In this document: positions 1 through 8,743 of the stretch, piece by piece
Layout: every line of letters starts with the position of its first letter
Position numbering within the stretch: position 1 is the stretch's first letter
Assembly: GCA_964572825.1 (NCBI GenBank)
Contig: CAZNGS010000011.1
Coordinates: forward strand, 1-64,000
Length of the DNA: 64,000 nucleotides
DNA from: CAYVBE01 sp964572825
GTDB taxonomy: Bacteria > Planctomycetota > Brocadiia > SM23-32
Direction of reading: 5' to 3'
Translations under genes and position numbers: made by a program
Notes under the pieces: model-generated
What the model was told of the DNA's origin: nothing
The model's database searches: none
What the model saw: the letters and a program-made list of their open reading frames with translations, nothing else

Positions 1-2279
1 CGCAGCGCCCCGAGCGTGAGCGATGCATCGAGCCCGCGCGCCAGATTCCAGCCGCTCAGCGGGCGGGCGTAATGGTTGTTGCACTCGCAGTGGTCGAACC
101 GCATGCCCTCCCGGTCGTGCCGCTCAAACACAAGGTCGATGACCCGGTCGCCTTCGCGCACCATTCCGGCCGCGTAGAGCTGGATGGCCAGGTAGTATTC
201 CGTGCCGCTCCATGGAGTCTGCCACTGCATGAACGGGAACTCATCCAGAAAGTGGCCGTCCGGGTAGGAGCCGTTGATGACGGCGAAGTTCTCCGGCTGC
301 AGGTTCTTGCGCAGCACCAGGCGCAACTGCGCCCGCACCCTCTCGGGGTCCAGGAATGTCCCCAGACCCATCACGCCGGCCGTGGCGTTGCCGTTCAGTG
401 CATCGGTCATCACCCCGGTGTCCCGGAGTCCGACCACGGCCTCGGGCCGGACGCAGCAGACGGACGGCTTCCGGGGGGCCAGGTGTCCTTCGGCCCCCTT
501 CCGCTCGTATTCGAGTTTCTCGCCCTCGGCCCTTCGCCCATAGTAGAGCACGTATCGCTCGCCGTCCCAGAGCAGTTCCTCAAAGCTCTCCAGACCGCCA
601 TCGAAAAGCCCCCGATAGCGGTCGGCGTCTTCATCCTCCATCAGGACGGCCATCTGCTCCATCGCCCGCAGCGCGGCCAGGTAGATGCCCGCCATGTAGG
701 TGACGATCCCCTTCATCCGCCAGTGGTCGTAGGTAATGCCGCCCTCGATGTAGGGCAGGGCGACGTCGTAGAAGTCCAGGCCGATGATCAGGTCCATGGC
801 CCGTTTGGCGGTGGACCAGGAGCGGCTTACCAGGTCCCGGTTGCCCGACCATCTGGCGTCGCGGTAGAGCTGCAGGACGTACTGGCAGCAGCAATCCCAC
901 CGGTTGTAGCCCTGTTCACCGCCGGCCTCCAACTCCTCCACCGACCCCGGCAAGCCGTGGTGGATTTTGCCGTTCTCCGGGTGCGCAAGGGCGGTGTGCA
1001 TGTCGAGCACCTTCTCCCTGAGCTCCGGGAAGAGCATCGAGAGCGCATAGGAAGAATAGTGGTCCACGTCCATGGTGTTGAACGCGCAGCAGCCGTGTCC
1101 CTCCTGCAGGCCGAAGCGGCCGTCACGGATGAAGTGGGTGGACTTGGTGAGCGTGTTGAGCTGGTCGAGCAGGCTGAGCTTCAGCCGGTGCGGGAGCGTG
1201 GAGTCCATCAGTGTTTCGGGCAGCTCCCGCGAGCGGGCCAGGAAACGATCGTGGTTGCGAATGAGGTGCCGTGCGACCTCGGCCGAGTCGCCGAACCAGT
1301 TCTCATACACGTGCCCCAGCGGGGTGCCGTGGATGGAGACGTGGTTGGGGTAGTACCAGGCCATGCCCGCGTTGATCGTGCAATCCTGTCCCGGCTCCAG
1401 GCGGTTCCGGGCGCACAGCCAGCCCTTGTTCCGGTGCTCCGGCCGGGGCGGGTCGGCGTACTCGACGCGGGTGAGCCGCTGAGGCATGAGCGGACCGTCC
1501 AGGTCGCCCGTGACGTGGATCGGCCACACCAGGTTCGGCATGTAGGGATTGGCCTCGACGGCGGTCAGCCGCGAGCCCTCCGGTCCGCGCATCCAGATGG
1601 TCATGCAGCCGCTGGTGTCATGGTCCGGCTCGTCCAGGCTGCCCCGCATGTGGATGCAGTTGGCGCCCTCGACATGGAGCTCCGAGTGCTCCTGGCGGAC
1701 CTGCTCCGCCGCGTAGCCGCTGAAGTTGCGCTGCTGCCACACCAGGGAGACCTCCAGCGGCTCTTCGCTGCGGTTACGAAGGGCGAAGTCGAGATAGGCG
1801 CCGGGCAGGCTGGACTCCTTCACGTCGCGGGGGACAAAAGCGGTCCAGGCCCGCAGGGACACCTCGACCGGCACGGCGTCGTCCAGGTAGTCGAGGTACA
1901 CGAAGGGGTATTCCGCCCGATAGTCAATGGCGGGATAGGACTTGATGAAGAAGTACTTGTGCACGCGCCAGAAATGCCCCAGAGCCAGCATGTCGCCGTG
2001 TCCCGTGAACAGCCATCGATATACGGGCCGCTTGCCTTCCCTGCGCACCCGGATAAAGAAGTCCGTTTCCCCGACCGCGGTCTCCGGCGGGTCAACGGCG
2101 TGCTGGCCGTTGCCGCCCCGGTAGTTCGCCCACGGGCGACAGTTGAGCATATTCCAGTGGTAGAAGCGGCCGTCGGGCCACAGTTCCACGCCGCCGGTCC
2201 CGATACCACCCAGGTTGATGCCGCTGCGGCTTGCGCCGCGTTCCCTGATCACGCCGGCTTCGCGCGGTTTCTCACCCAT
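1..2279 (-). CDS. GH116-type glycosidase (glucosylceramidase-like), cut by the left window edge
   Basis: The minus-strand frame opens with ATG at 2279 behind a GGAGGGAGAG ribosome site and stays open to base 1, giving at least 759 codons; the 3' end lies outside the window. The N-terminus has the family glycine motif (INLGGIGTGGVEL) followed by DGRFYHW. The catalytic (alpha/alpha)6 part carries LQEGHGCC, where Glu393 aligns with the known GH116 nucleophile, and ITYDHW, where Asp518 aligns with the acid/base. Near the cut end are SGTEYY and a CECNNHYARPLSGW segment. GH116 enzymes hydrolyse beta-glucosides or beta-xylosides. No signal peptide is visible. It is a paralogue of the GH116 gene at 10703-13432. 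The residue assignment is by motif alignment from memory, and the exact substrate is unknown. Confidence 0.85.
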   Translation of the reverse strand, partial: MGEKPREAGVIRERGASRSGINLGGIGTGGVELWPDGRFYHWNMLNCRPWANYRGGNGQHAVDPPETAVGETDFFIRVRREGKRPVYRWLFTGHGDMLALGHFWRVHKYFFIKSYPAIDYRAEYPFVYLDYLDDAVPVEVSLRAWTAFVPRDVKESSLPGAYLDFALRNRSEEPLEVSLVWQQRNFSGYAAEQVRQEHSELHVEGANCIHMRGSLDEPDHDTSGCMTIWMRGPEGSRLTAVEANPYMPNLVWPIHVTGDLDGPLMPQRLTRVEYADPPRPEHRNKGWLCARNRLEPGQDCTINAGMAWYYPNHVSIHGTPLGHVYENWFGDSAEVARHLIRNHDRFLARSRELPETLMDSTLPHRLKLSLLDQLNTLTKSTHFIRDGRFGLQEGHGCCAFNTMDVDHYSSYALSMLFPELREKVLDMHTALAHPENGKIHHGLPGSVEELEAGGEQGYNRWDCCCQYVLQLYRDARWSGNRDLVSRSWSTAKRAMDLIIGLDFYDVALPYIEGGITYDHWRMKGIVTYMAGIYLAALRAMEQMAVLMEDEDADRYRGLFDGGLESFEELLWDGERYVLYYGRRAEGEKLEYERKGAEGHLAPRKPSVCCVRPEAVVGLRDTGVMTDALNGNATAGVMGLGTFLDPERVRAQLRLVLRKNLQPENFAVINGSYPDGHFLDEFPFMQWQTPWSGTEYYLAIQLYAAGMVREGDRVIDLVFERHDREGMRFDHCECNNHYARPLSGWNLARGLDASLTLGAL

Positions 2280-2487
2280 TCTCTCTCCCTCCGTTCGGCA
2301 GTCATGCTTTGCTGCGTGGGGCGGGACACGCGGTCCCTTGCCTGAACCAGGCTTCGGCATCTTGTATTCCCCTGTTGCCCCATTGTCAAGCCGCCGGTGG
2401 AGGGCAGTGCACGACGCTTTGACAGGATAGACGGCGACGGCTACCATACCGGTGGATTCAACGCTTGAACGCGGGGAACGGAAGAAG

Positions 2488-3282
2488 ATGAAAAAACTCC
2501 TCGTAATTGCTGTCGCGTTTCTGGTCGTGATTGCAGCCGGCGCGCTCGTGCTGATCCTGAATCTCGGCCGGGTGGTGAAGGCCGGCGTCGAGAAAGGGGG
2601 CAGCCTCATCCTGGGCGTTCCCGTGTCCCTGGAGAGTGTCTCGGTCTCGCTCACCGGCAGCGTCGGCCTGGAGGGACTGAAGATGGGCAGTCCGGAGGGG
2701 TTCTCGGCGCCCCGGATGTTCAGACTCGGCCGGATGCACGTGAACGCCGACCCCTGGTCGTTGCGCAGGCCCGTAATGGTGGTTCACGAGATCATCGTCG
2801 ACGGCCCGGACATTACGATGGAGCTCGCGCAGGGAAAGGCCAACTGGTCCGTCCTGACGGAGCGCCTGAAACGGGAACCAGAGGAGGAGAAGACCCGAAA
2901 ACAGGTGAAGGTGGGGCGAATCGTCGTCCGGAACGGCACGGTGCGCATGGTGGGTCTTCCGGGCTCCCAGGAGTTTTCCGTGCCGCTTCCCACCGTGGAG
3001 TTGACCGACCTGAGCTCCGGGGAGGACGGCGCCGCGGCCGTCAGGGACGTTCTCAAGCAGGTGATGGCCGCCCTCTATCAGTCCCAACTGGAAGCGATGC
3101 GCGAGAGGATGTCTCCAGGCAAGCTTCAAGGCCTGCCGGACGGATTTCGCCGGATGTTACGGGAAGCGGGTGAACCGCTCGAAGGCCGGGGTAGCCGCAT
3201 GGACGAGGCCGTAGGAGACATGCTGGACAGGGCCCGCGGGTTACTGAAGGGCACGCCGTCGTCTGAAGAGGGCCAGGATTAG
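2488..3282 (+). CDS. AsmA-like membrane-anchored protein
   Basis: A protein of about 264 aa with one N-terminal membrane helix (residues 4-25, very hydrophobic) followed by a soluble region rich in short beta-strand patterns. That region has the layout of AsmA/DUF748-type proteins: a helix, then GVPVSLESVSVSLTGSVGL, then alternating strand segments. Such proteins sit in the inner membrane with a periplasmic domain. I start it at ATG 2488, since the helix begins right there and GGGGAA lies about nine bases upstream; a GTG at 2452 would add 12 polar residues. The C-terminal 80 residues are charged and helical. It is divergent from the GH116 gene and is probably transcribed alone. The function is not known. 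Confidence 0.7.
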   Translation: MKKLLVIAVAFLVVIAAGALVLILNLGRVVKAGVEKGGSLILGVPVSLESVSVSLTGSVGLEGLKMGSPEGFSAPRMFRLGRMHVNADPWSLRRPVMVVHEIIVDGPDITMELAQGKANWSVLTERLKREPEEEKTRKQVKVGRIVVRNGTVRMVGLPGSQEFSVPLPTVELTDLSSGEDGAAAVRDVLKQVMAALYQSQLEAMRERMSPGKLQGLPDGFRRMLREAGEPLEGRGSRMDEAVGDMLDRARGLLKGTPSSEEGQD

Positions 3283-3343
3283 CCGCAATCCTGACCCCCG
3301 TGAGTCCGGAGGGACTTTACCTTCTCTACGACGGGGACGCACC

Positions 3344-4003
3344 GTGAAGCGGAAGCTTGAGAAAGGGCAGTTGATCGTCTTCGACGGTGACAGCCTGACC
3401 AATCGCCGCAGCGCCGGTCGGCCCGACACCTGGCCTTACCTGCGGCTGACGAACTGGGACAAGCCCTGGCCGGAGATGATGGCGGAAATGCTGTTCTGCT
3501 GGCGGCCGGAGTTGAACCTGTCTTTCTTTAATGCCGCCTCCGCAGGGTCCACCTGCCGCGGGCTCGCCGAGCGCTTCGAGACCAACGTGCTGGCGCGCCA
3601 ACCGGACTGGGTCATAACGTCGCTGGCGGGCAACGATGTCCGCGTCGGCGTGCCCGCCGACGAGTTCCGCACCACCATGACCGCCTACGCCCGACGCCTG
3701 ACGGAAGAGGTCCGGGCACAGGTGCTGTTCTGGGGCATGAGCGAGCACGGCCCCGATTACCCCAAAGCGGAAACGATGGACGAGCGGCGTGTGTTCTATG
3801 GCATCCTCTGCGACATCGCTTCCGCCCTCGAGGCAGTCCACTACGTGGACGTCGGCCCGCGGGTGGCGGCAAAGGCCCGTGCTTTACGCGAACAGAGCGA
3901 ATGCCACACCATCTACGGCGACAACGGACACTTTAACGCGGTGGGCAACATGATACTGGCCGGCGAGATGCTGCGGGTCCTCGGGATCGTCGTTGACGGA
4001 TGA
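3344..4003 (+). CDS. SGNH/GDSL-family hydrolase
   Basis: 219 aa from a GTG start with GGGGAC upstream. The N-terminal block IVFDGDSLTNRR contains the nucleophile serine (GDSL, block I). AGND at about residue 90 is block III with the oxyanion-hole Asn, and DNGHFNAVGN near the C-terminus supplies the catalytic Asp/His pair (block V, here DxGH rather than DxxH). A glycine typical of block II follows at ASAGST. No signal peptide is seen, so it is probably cytoplasmic. Family members are esterases or carbohydrate deacetylases, and next to glycosidase genes a sugar-ester hydrolase is a fair guess. The substrate is undetermined. Confidence 0.85.
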   Translation: MKRKLEKGQLIVFDGDSLTNRRSAGRPDTWPYLRLTNWDKPWPEMMAEMLFCWRPELNLSFFNAASAGSTCRGLAERFETNVLARQPDWVITSLAGNDVRVGVPADEFRTTMTAYARRLTEEVRAQVLFWGMSEHGPDYPKAETMDERRVFYGILCDIASALEAVHYVDVGPRVAAKARALREQSECHTIYGDNGHFNAVGNMILAGEMLRVLGIVVDG

Positions 4004-4132
4004 CCCCAGCGCGCCCGCATGCCTGGCCGCTGTTCACGCGCCCCGGGATATGAGTGCGGTCATCTCTGAAAGAACAGGGAAGAGCACGGCTTATGACGAA
4101 CCTGCTCAGCAGGTCCCTGCTGCCCTCTGTGA

Positions 4133-4363
4133 TCGTCCTCGCCGGACCAATGGATATTCGCCGGCCGGGACCTGAAGGGCGAGCCGTGCCTGAAGCTGGT
4201 CAAGAGCATGGACCTGGACCACGACGGGGAGCGGGACGATTCCATAAGCCACATGCCGTTTTCGCTGGAAGTGCCCACCGTCCCCTATCCCGGCAATGAA
4301 CGCCACTGGGACTGGGACCGGCAGGGGACCAGCGAGGACGGATACCTCTACGTCATCCGGTGA
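4133..4363 (+). pseudogene. Coding remnant without a convincing start
   Basis: A 77-codon open frame bounded by TGA at 4130 and TGA at 4361. From about 4160 it reads like the C-terminus of a real protein, with a regular mix of charged and hydrophobic residues (GEPCLKLVKSMDLDHDGERD, then LEVPTVPYPGNERHWDWD). The first ATG in frame is at 4208 and has no ribosome site; upstream codons look random. I do not recognise the family. It fills the otherwise empty 380 bases between the SGNH hydrolase and the convergent ThiF-like gene. Either a decayed gene or chance. Confidence 0.3.
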
Positions 4364-4381
4364 CCGAGGGCTCGCCGGCGT

Positions 4382-5233
4382 TCACAATTCGGCGCTCTCC
4401 CACTCGTCCGCCTCCAGGTCGAAGAACCGCACGGTGTTCCGTTCCGGGAGCGACTGGCCCAGCAGCAGGGGCACGGCCCGGGCCACCATCAGGTTGGCGG
4501 CGACGGCCGCGGTGAAATGCAGGTTGCCCAGCTGCTCTTCCATCCCGTGCCTGCTGGACCCGTAAAGCCGCGACAGCAGGCCGCTGCCCGGCGGGACCAC
4601 CGCCACCTGGCCGGCCCATCCCGCGATGGCGCCGTGGACCAGGATCGCCTCCATCTCCGCGCACAGCCGCTCCAGCGCCATCCGGGCGGGAATGGTGTCC
4701 AGGCAGTCGAACACGGGTGAACAGTCCTCCAGGGCCCCCGGCTCCAGGTCCTCGAACCGCTCCCCGTGTGCCTCGAACTGAACCACAGGGTTGATCTGCC
4801 GCACGTGCTCTGCCGTGCGGCGGGCCTTCTGCTCCCCCAGGGAATCGAGGGCTGCCAGAATCTGGCGGTTCAGATTGCTCTCCACGAAGGAGTCGCCGTC
4901 CACGCCCACGATGTGTCCCACGCCGAGCCGCGCCAGGGCTTCCACCACGTGCCCCCCGAGTCCGCCCAGGCCGACGACGGCCACCCGGCTGCCCAGCAGT
5001 TGCCGCTGCCCCGCGGGCCCGAGCGTGCCCATGTTGCGGGAATAATGTGCGGGCACGATGCCTGCTTCCAGCGCGGACCGCTCCACCTCGAGCAGGGACA
5101 GCCCGAACTCCTCTGCGATCTCTCGGGCCTGAGTGAAGGACAGCTCCTCCGGTCCGGCGGCCGACCGCAAGGCGCCCTCCAGGCGCTCTTTCTGGGCATC
5201 TGTCGGCACGACAACCTCCACAGCGTGCGTCAC
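4382..5233 (-). CDS. ThiF/MoeB/HesA-family adenylating enzyme
   Basis: 283 aa, E1-like. Residues 1-80 are a helical extension; the Rossmann nucleotide-binding motif VAVVGLGGLGGHV follows at about residue 84, then VDGDSFVESNLNRQ, the ATP-binding signature with the conserved Asp and the NLNRQ arginine, and VFDCLDT. Such enzymes adenylate the C-terminal Gly-Gly of a ubiquitin-like sulfur carrier. The carrier gene lies directly upstream: its TGA overlaps this GTG start in GTGA, so translation is probably coupled. The CxxC zinc pairs of classical MoeB/ThiF are missing. Together with the upstream AOR gene this points to tungstopterin or molybdopterin sulfuration serving the oxidoreductase. Confidence 0.88.
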   Translation of the reverse strand: MTHAVEVVVPTDAQKERLEGALRSAAGPEELSFTQAREIAEEFGLSLLEVERSALEAGIVPAHYSRNMGTLGPAGQRQLLGSRVAVVGLGGLGGHVVEALARLGVGHIVGVDGDSFVESNLNRQILAALDSLGEQKARRTAEHVRQINPVVQFEAHGERFEDLEPGALEDCSPVFDCLDTIPARMALERLCAEMEAILVHGAIAGWAGQVAVVPPGSGLLSRLYGSSRHGMEEQLGNLHFTAAVAANLMVARAVPLLLGQSLPERNTVRFFDLEADEWESAEL

Positions 5234-5460
5234 CCCCCGCCGACGGCGGGGAAGATCGAGAGCACGTCGCCCGGTTTCAGTTCCCGCCCCATCTCAGAGA
5301 ACCGGCCGTTGACCAGGGGCAGGGATACGTCCTCCTCCCCTATCTGGAGCATTCCGAGCACCTCGCGCAGGCGAGAGCCTTCGGGCAGGTCCATCCGTCG
5401 TTTCTTGAACCTGCCCTTGCGCAGGCCGGCGAAAAGTCGAATCTCCACTTCCATTGCCAC
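5230..5460 (-). CDS. MoaD/ThiS-like sulfur carrier protein
   Basis: 76 aa with the beta-grasp pattern of MoaD/ThiS: an N-terminal strand VEIRLFAGLR, LPEGSRLREVLGML, LVNGRFSEMGRELKPGD and a C-terminal SIFPAVGGG. The terminal Gly-Gly is the site of adenylation and thiocarboxylation. It lies 30 bases downstream of the AOR gene and overlaps the ThiF-like gene by four bases, so the three form one operon. By family knowledge the carrier donates the dithiolene sulfur of the pterin cofactor; dedicated MoaD copies next to AOR genes are common. Confidence 0.88.
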   Translation of the reverse strand: MAMEVEIRLFAGLRKGRFKKRRMDLPEGSRLREVLGMLQIGEEDVSLPLVNGRFSEMGRELKPGDVLSIFPAVGGG

Positions 5461-5490
5461 AAACCTGCCGGAGGTTGCCGGAAGTACCTC

Positions 5491-7287
5491 TCAGGCCAGC
5501 TCCAGTTCGGCGAGTTTCGCGTCCGTGGGAATGCCCTTCTCGTCCCATCCCCGCTCCCGGTAGTACTCTGGCAGCAGCTCGTCCAGCCGGTGGACGTTGC
5601 CCTGGGACGGCCCCTCGGGAATGGGTTCTTCGAGCAGTCGTCGGGGCAGCGTGTCCTGGTCCGGCCCGACGCCGGCGGCCAGGTTGAACGTGCGCTCCAG
5701 GTTCCAGATGCGCTCGCCGGCCTCGATCATGTCCTCAGCGCTACAATCCGCACCGACAATCGTGTTGAACAGGGCTGTGTAGTCATCGGCGTCCAGGGCG
5801 AACGAGGTGAACAGGCACATGCCGAGTGAATCGATCACGGCCGTCAGGTCCTGGAACAGCTTCGCCCAGGTGGCCTTGCTCTCGAGGCTGAGGGGGTCGA
5901 GCTTTTCGGGCACGCCCAGGATCTCCGGGGCGATCAGGAAGCCGCGCACGTGGCAGCCGCCCCGGTTGGAGGTGGCGTACTGCAGCCCGTGGCCCTGGAC
6001 TCCGCGCGGGTCGTAGGCGGGCAGCTCCTGCTTCTTGACGCTCATGGAAAGCTCCGGAACGCCGTACATCTCCGCCAGCCGGTAGGAGCCTTTCGCGAGC
6101 TTCGCGCCGAACCCTTCGCCGGCGCCCATCCTGCGGGTCCACTCCACGATGGCCTCCGAGGAACCGAACTCCAGGGGCGGCCCGTCCAGCTCGTCGTCCG
6201 TGACCAGGCCCCGCTGATACAGCTCCATTGCGCAGGCGATGGTGGCCCCGGCGCTGATGGTGTCCAGGCCGTACTCGTTGCACCACTTGTTGGCACGGAT
6301 GACGGCAGGCAGGTCGCTGACCCCGCAGTCTGCGGAGTAGGCCCAGATCGTTTCGTACTCCGGGCCGCCGCCCTCCACGTCCCCCACCCTGGTGTAACGC
6401 CCGCACGCGATGGGACAGCCGAAGCAGACCTCGCGCTTGGTCAGGTAGGTCTCGGCCAGCGTCTCGCCGGACGCCTTGTCGGCATCGGGGAAGTAGGCCT
6501 TCTGGAAGTTCTCCGTGGGATAGACGCCGGACTCGTTGATGATGTTGACCAGAATGGCCGTGCCGTAGGTGGGCAGGCCCTCGCCGGTGATGCCGTCCTC
6601 CCGGATGTTCTTCCGCAGGGTTCTGACCAGCTCGGCCGCCCCCTCCTCGTCGGCGGCGGGCACGCTGCCCGTCCCCCGCACGACCACGGCCGCCAGGTTC
6701 TTGCTGCCCATCACGGCGCCCACGCCGCTGCGCCCCGCCGCGCGGTACTTGTCGTTCATGACGGCGGCGATGGGGTTCAGGTTCTCCCCTGCCCGGCCGA
6801 TGGTCAGCACGCTGGCCTTCTCGTCTCCGAACTCCGCCAGCAGGGCATCGGTTTTCTCACTGACCAGCATGCCCCGGTACTCGGCGCCATCGTGCAGCTC
6901 CACTTCGTTATCGCGAACGGTCAGGTAGCAGGGCTCGGGGGCCTTCCCCTCGAAGATGATCATGTCGTAGCCGGCGAACTTCAGCTGCGGCCCCCAGAAG
7001 CCGCCCGCGTTGCTGCTGGCCACGGTCCCGGTCAGCGGGCTCTTGGTGACCACCATGTAGCGGCACGCCGCCGGCGCCTTCGAGCCGGTCAGCGGCCCGG
7101 CGACCATGATCAGCTTGTTGCCCGGGGACAGCGGATCGACCTCCGGCTCAATTTCCCTGGTCAGGTAGTAGGTGCCCAGTCCCCGTCCGCCGACGAACTT
7201 CCTGGCCAGGTCCAGGTCGATCGACTCCTCCGAGACCTTGCCCTCGGCCAGGTCCACCCGCAACAGTTTCCCACAGTATCCGCCCAT
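5491..7287 (-). CDS. Tungsten-containing aldehyde:ferredoxin oxidoreductase
   Basis: 598 aa, the usual AOR length. The N-terminus GGYCGKLLRVDL and GGRGLGTYYL matches the AOR family. Cluster ligands are seen as CFGCPIAC at about residues 288-295, with the fourth cysteine in GMCLFTS near residue 490. Pterin-binding segments include KSPLTGTVASSNAGGFWGP and GRSGVGAVMGSKNLAAVVV. The enzyme oxidises aldehydes to carboxylic acids with ferredoxin as acceptor, using a tungsten bis-pterin cofactor and one [4Fe-4S] cluster, in the cytoplasm. GAGGGTGTAG precedes the ATG. It heads the operon with the MoaD-like and ThiF-like genes, and is divergent from the MFS gene. The presence of an AOR suggests anaerobic or microaerobic metabolism. 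Confidence 0.95.
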   Translation of the reverse strand: MGGYCGKLLRVDLAEGKVSEESIDLDLARKFVGGRGLGTYYLTREIEPEVDPLSPGNKLIMVAGPLTGSKAPAACRYMVVTKSPLTGTVASSNAGGFWGPQLKFAGYDMIIFEGKAPEPCYLTVRDNEVELHDGAEYRGMLVSEKTDALLAEFGDEKASVLTIGRAGENLNPIAAVMNDKYRAAGRSGVGAVMGSKNLAAVVVRGTGSVPAADEEGAAELVRTLRKNIREDGITGEGLPTYGTAILVNIINESGVYPTENFQKAYFPDADKASGETLAETYLTKREVCFGCPIACGRYTRVGDVEGGGPEYETIWAYSADCGVSDLPAVIRANKWCNEYGLDTISAGATIACAMELYQRGLVTDDELDGPPLEFGSSEAIVEWTRRMGAGEGFGAKLAKGSYRLAEMYGVPELSMSVKKQELPAYDPRGVQGHGLQYATSNRGGCHVRGFLIAPEILGVPEKLDPLSLESKATWAKLFQDLTAVIDSLGMCLFTSFALDADDYTALFNTIVGADCSAEDMIEAGERIWNLERTFNLAAGVGPDQDTLPRRLLEEPIPEGPSQGNVHRLDELLPEYYRERGWDEKGIPTDAKLAELELA

Positions 7288-7533
7288 GGTCTACACCCTC
7301 GATCCTGGTGCAACTGTCTCGCGCCACAGTATTAGACAGTGTCGTGCCGACATTGTAACCTCTGAAGCTCGCAACGCAAACCGTCATGCACATTTCTTCC
7401 GATCGATCGCGTGGTGCCCGTGGGGCAGCGGGGGCACAAGGTCCGTGCGTTGCCGGCACGCTTGCCCCGACCGGCGGGGGCAAGTAGCATACCGGCTTTC
7501 CCGTTTCGGCCCCACTCTCTGCCGGATTCCTGC

Positions 7534-8736
7534 GTGAAGCTGAACCGAAATATCGTCCTGTTTCTGCTGGCCATCGCACTGCTGGCGTGCGCCGGAGGCA
7601 TTTTCGAGACGACCAGCAACAATTACTACGCCGAGACTTTCCAGATGACCGCCGAGCAGCGCGGGGACCTGGAGCTGCCCCGGGAGTTTCCCGGCTTGAT
7701 GGTCGCCGTGCTGTCCGGGTTCCTGTTCTTCGCGGCCGAAGCCCACGTGGGCGCCATCGCGGCGGGGGCCATAGCGCTGGGGCTGGCCGGGCTGGCGACC
7801 TTCGCCCATCAATCCGACCAGTACCCCAATATGGTGATGCTGCTGGTGCTCTGGAGCGCGGGCACGCACCTGATGATGCCGGTTGCCCAGTCGCTGGCCC
7901 TGACGCTGGCGGACCGGAGAAGCGAGGGCGAGAAGCTGGGCCGGGTGGGCCGCGTGCGCGCCCTGGCGACCGTCATCGGATGCGCCGTGGTCTGGGTCTA
8001 TTTCGAACGGCCGGACGCTCAGTTTCGGGTAACCTTCCTGGTGGGGGCAGCCCTTGCGGCAGCCGCCGTGGTGGCCTTCCTGGTGCTGGCGCGTACCATG
8101 CCGGCACCTCACCACGGCAGACGTCCCAAACTGGTGGTCAGCAAACGGTATGGCCTCTTCTACCTGCTGAGCGTGCTCTACGGCGCCCGGAAGCAGTCGT
8201 TCATCACCTTCGGCCCCTGGGTGCTCATCCGGGTATACGGCCGGGAACCCGCGACGTTCGCCCGGCTGTGGATCATCTCGACGCTGCTCAGCGCCTTCCT
8301 GCTGCCGGCCATCGGCCGGCTGGTGGACCGCCTGGGAGAGAGAGCCGTGCTGACAGCGGACGCCTGCGCCCTGCTGGCGGTCTGCCTGGCGTACGGTTTC
8401 GCCGCAGACGTGCTGCCCGAGAGGGTCGCCCTCGTGGTGGTCTGCGCCGCGTACGTCGCGGACCGATTCCTGTTCGGCGTCCAGATGGCCCGCGTTACAT
8501 ACCTGTCCAAGACCGCCCGGGCACGCCAGGATGTCAGCGGGACGCTGGGACTCGGCGTCAGCATTGACCACGCCGTCAGCATCCCCATCGCCATGCTGGG
8601 CGGACGCCTCTGGGCCGCGGCGGGCAGCCACCGGCCTGTTTTTCTGGGAGCGGCCGTCATCGCGCTCGCCACGCTGGCCGCCTGCCAGTTCATCCGCACC
8701 GGCCCACCCGGCGGGGTCGAGATGCCCGCCTCCTGA
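7534..8736 (+). CDS. Major facilitator superfamily transporter
   Basis: About 400 aa with roughly 12 hydrophobic segments. I start at GTG 7534 (VKLNRNIVLFLLAIALLACAGG), because the first membrane helix begins there; the open frame extends 41 codons upstream but that part is Pro/Arg-rich and not helical. The loop GRLVDRLGERAVL between helices 8 and 9 fits the MFS loop signature (GxLxDRxGRR). Substrate unknown; it ends seven bases from the convergent GH130 gene, so a sugar or disaccharide is possible. It is an inner-membrane protein. Confidence 0.82.
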   Translation: MKLNRNIVLFLLAIALLACAGGIFETTSNNYYAETFQMTAEQRGDLELPREFPGLMVAVLSGFLFFAAEAHVGAIAAGAIALGLAGLATFAHQSDQYPNMVMLLVLWSAGTHLMMPVAQSLALTLADRRSEGEKLGRVGRVRALATVIGCAVVWVYFERPDAQFRVTFLVGAALAAAAVVAFLVLARTMPAPHHGRRPKLVVSKRYGLFYLLSVLYGARKQSFITFGPWVLIRVYGREPATFARLWIISTLLSAFLLPAIGRLVDRLGERAVLTADACALLAVCLAYGFAADVLPERVALVVVCAAYVADRFLFGVQMARVTYLSKTARARQDVSGTLGLGVSIDHAVSIPIAMLGGRLWAAAGSHRPVFLGAAVIALATLAACQFIRTGPPGGVEMPAS

Positions 8737-8743
8737 TCTTCGG

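Noticed and set aside
72..2345. Plus-strand open frame of 757 codons
   Set aside because: It is the mirror of the GH116 gene on the minus strand; its translation is rich in Val/His/Arg/Gln without any domain, as expected for the antisense of GC-rich coding DNA.
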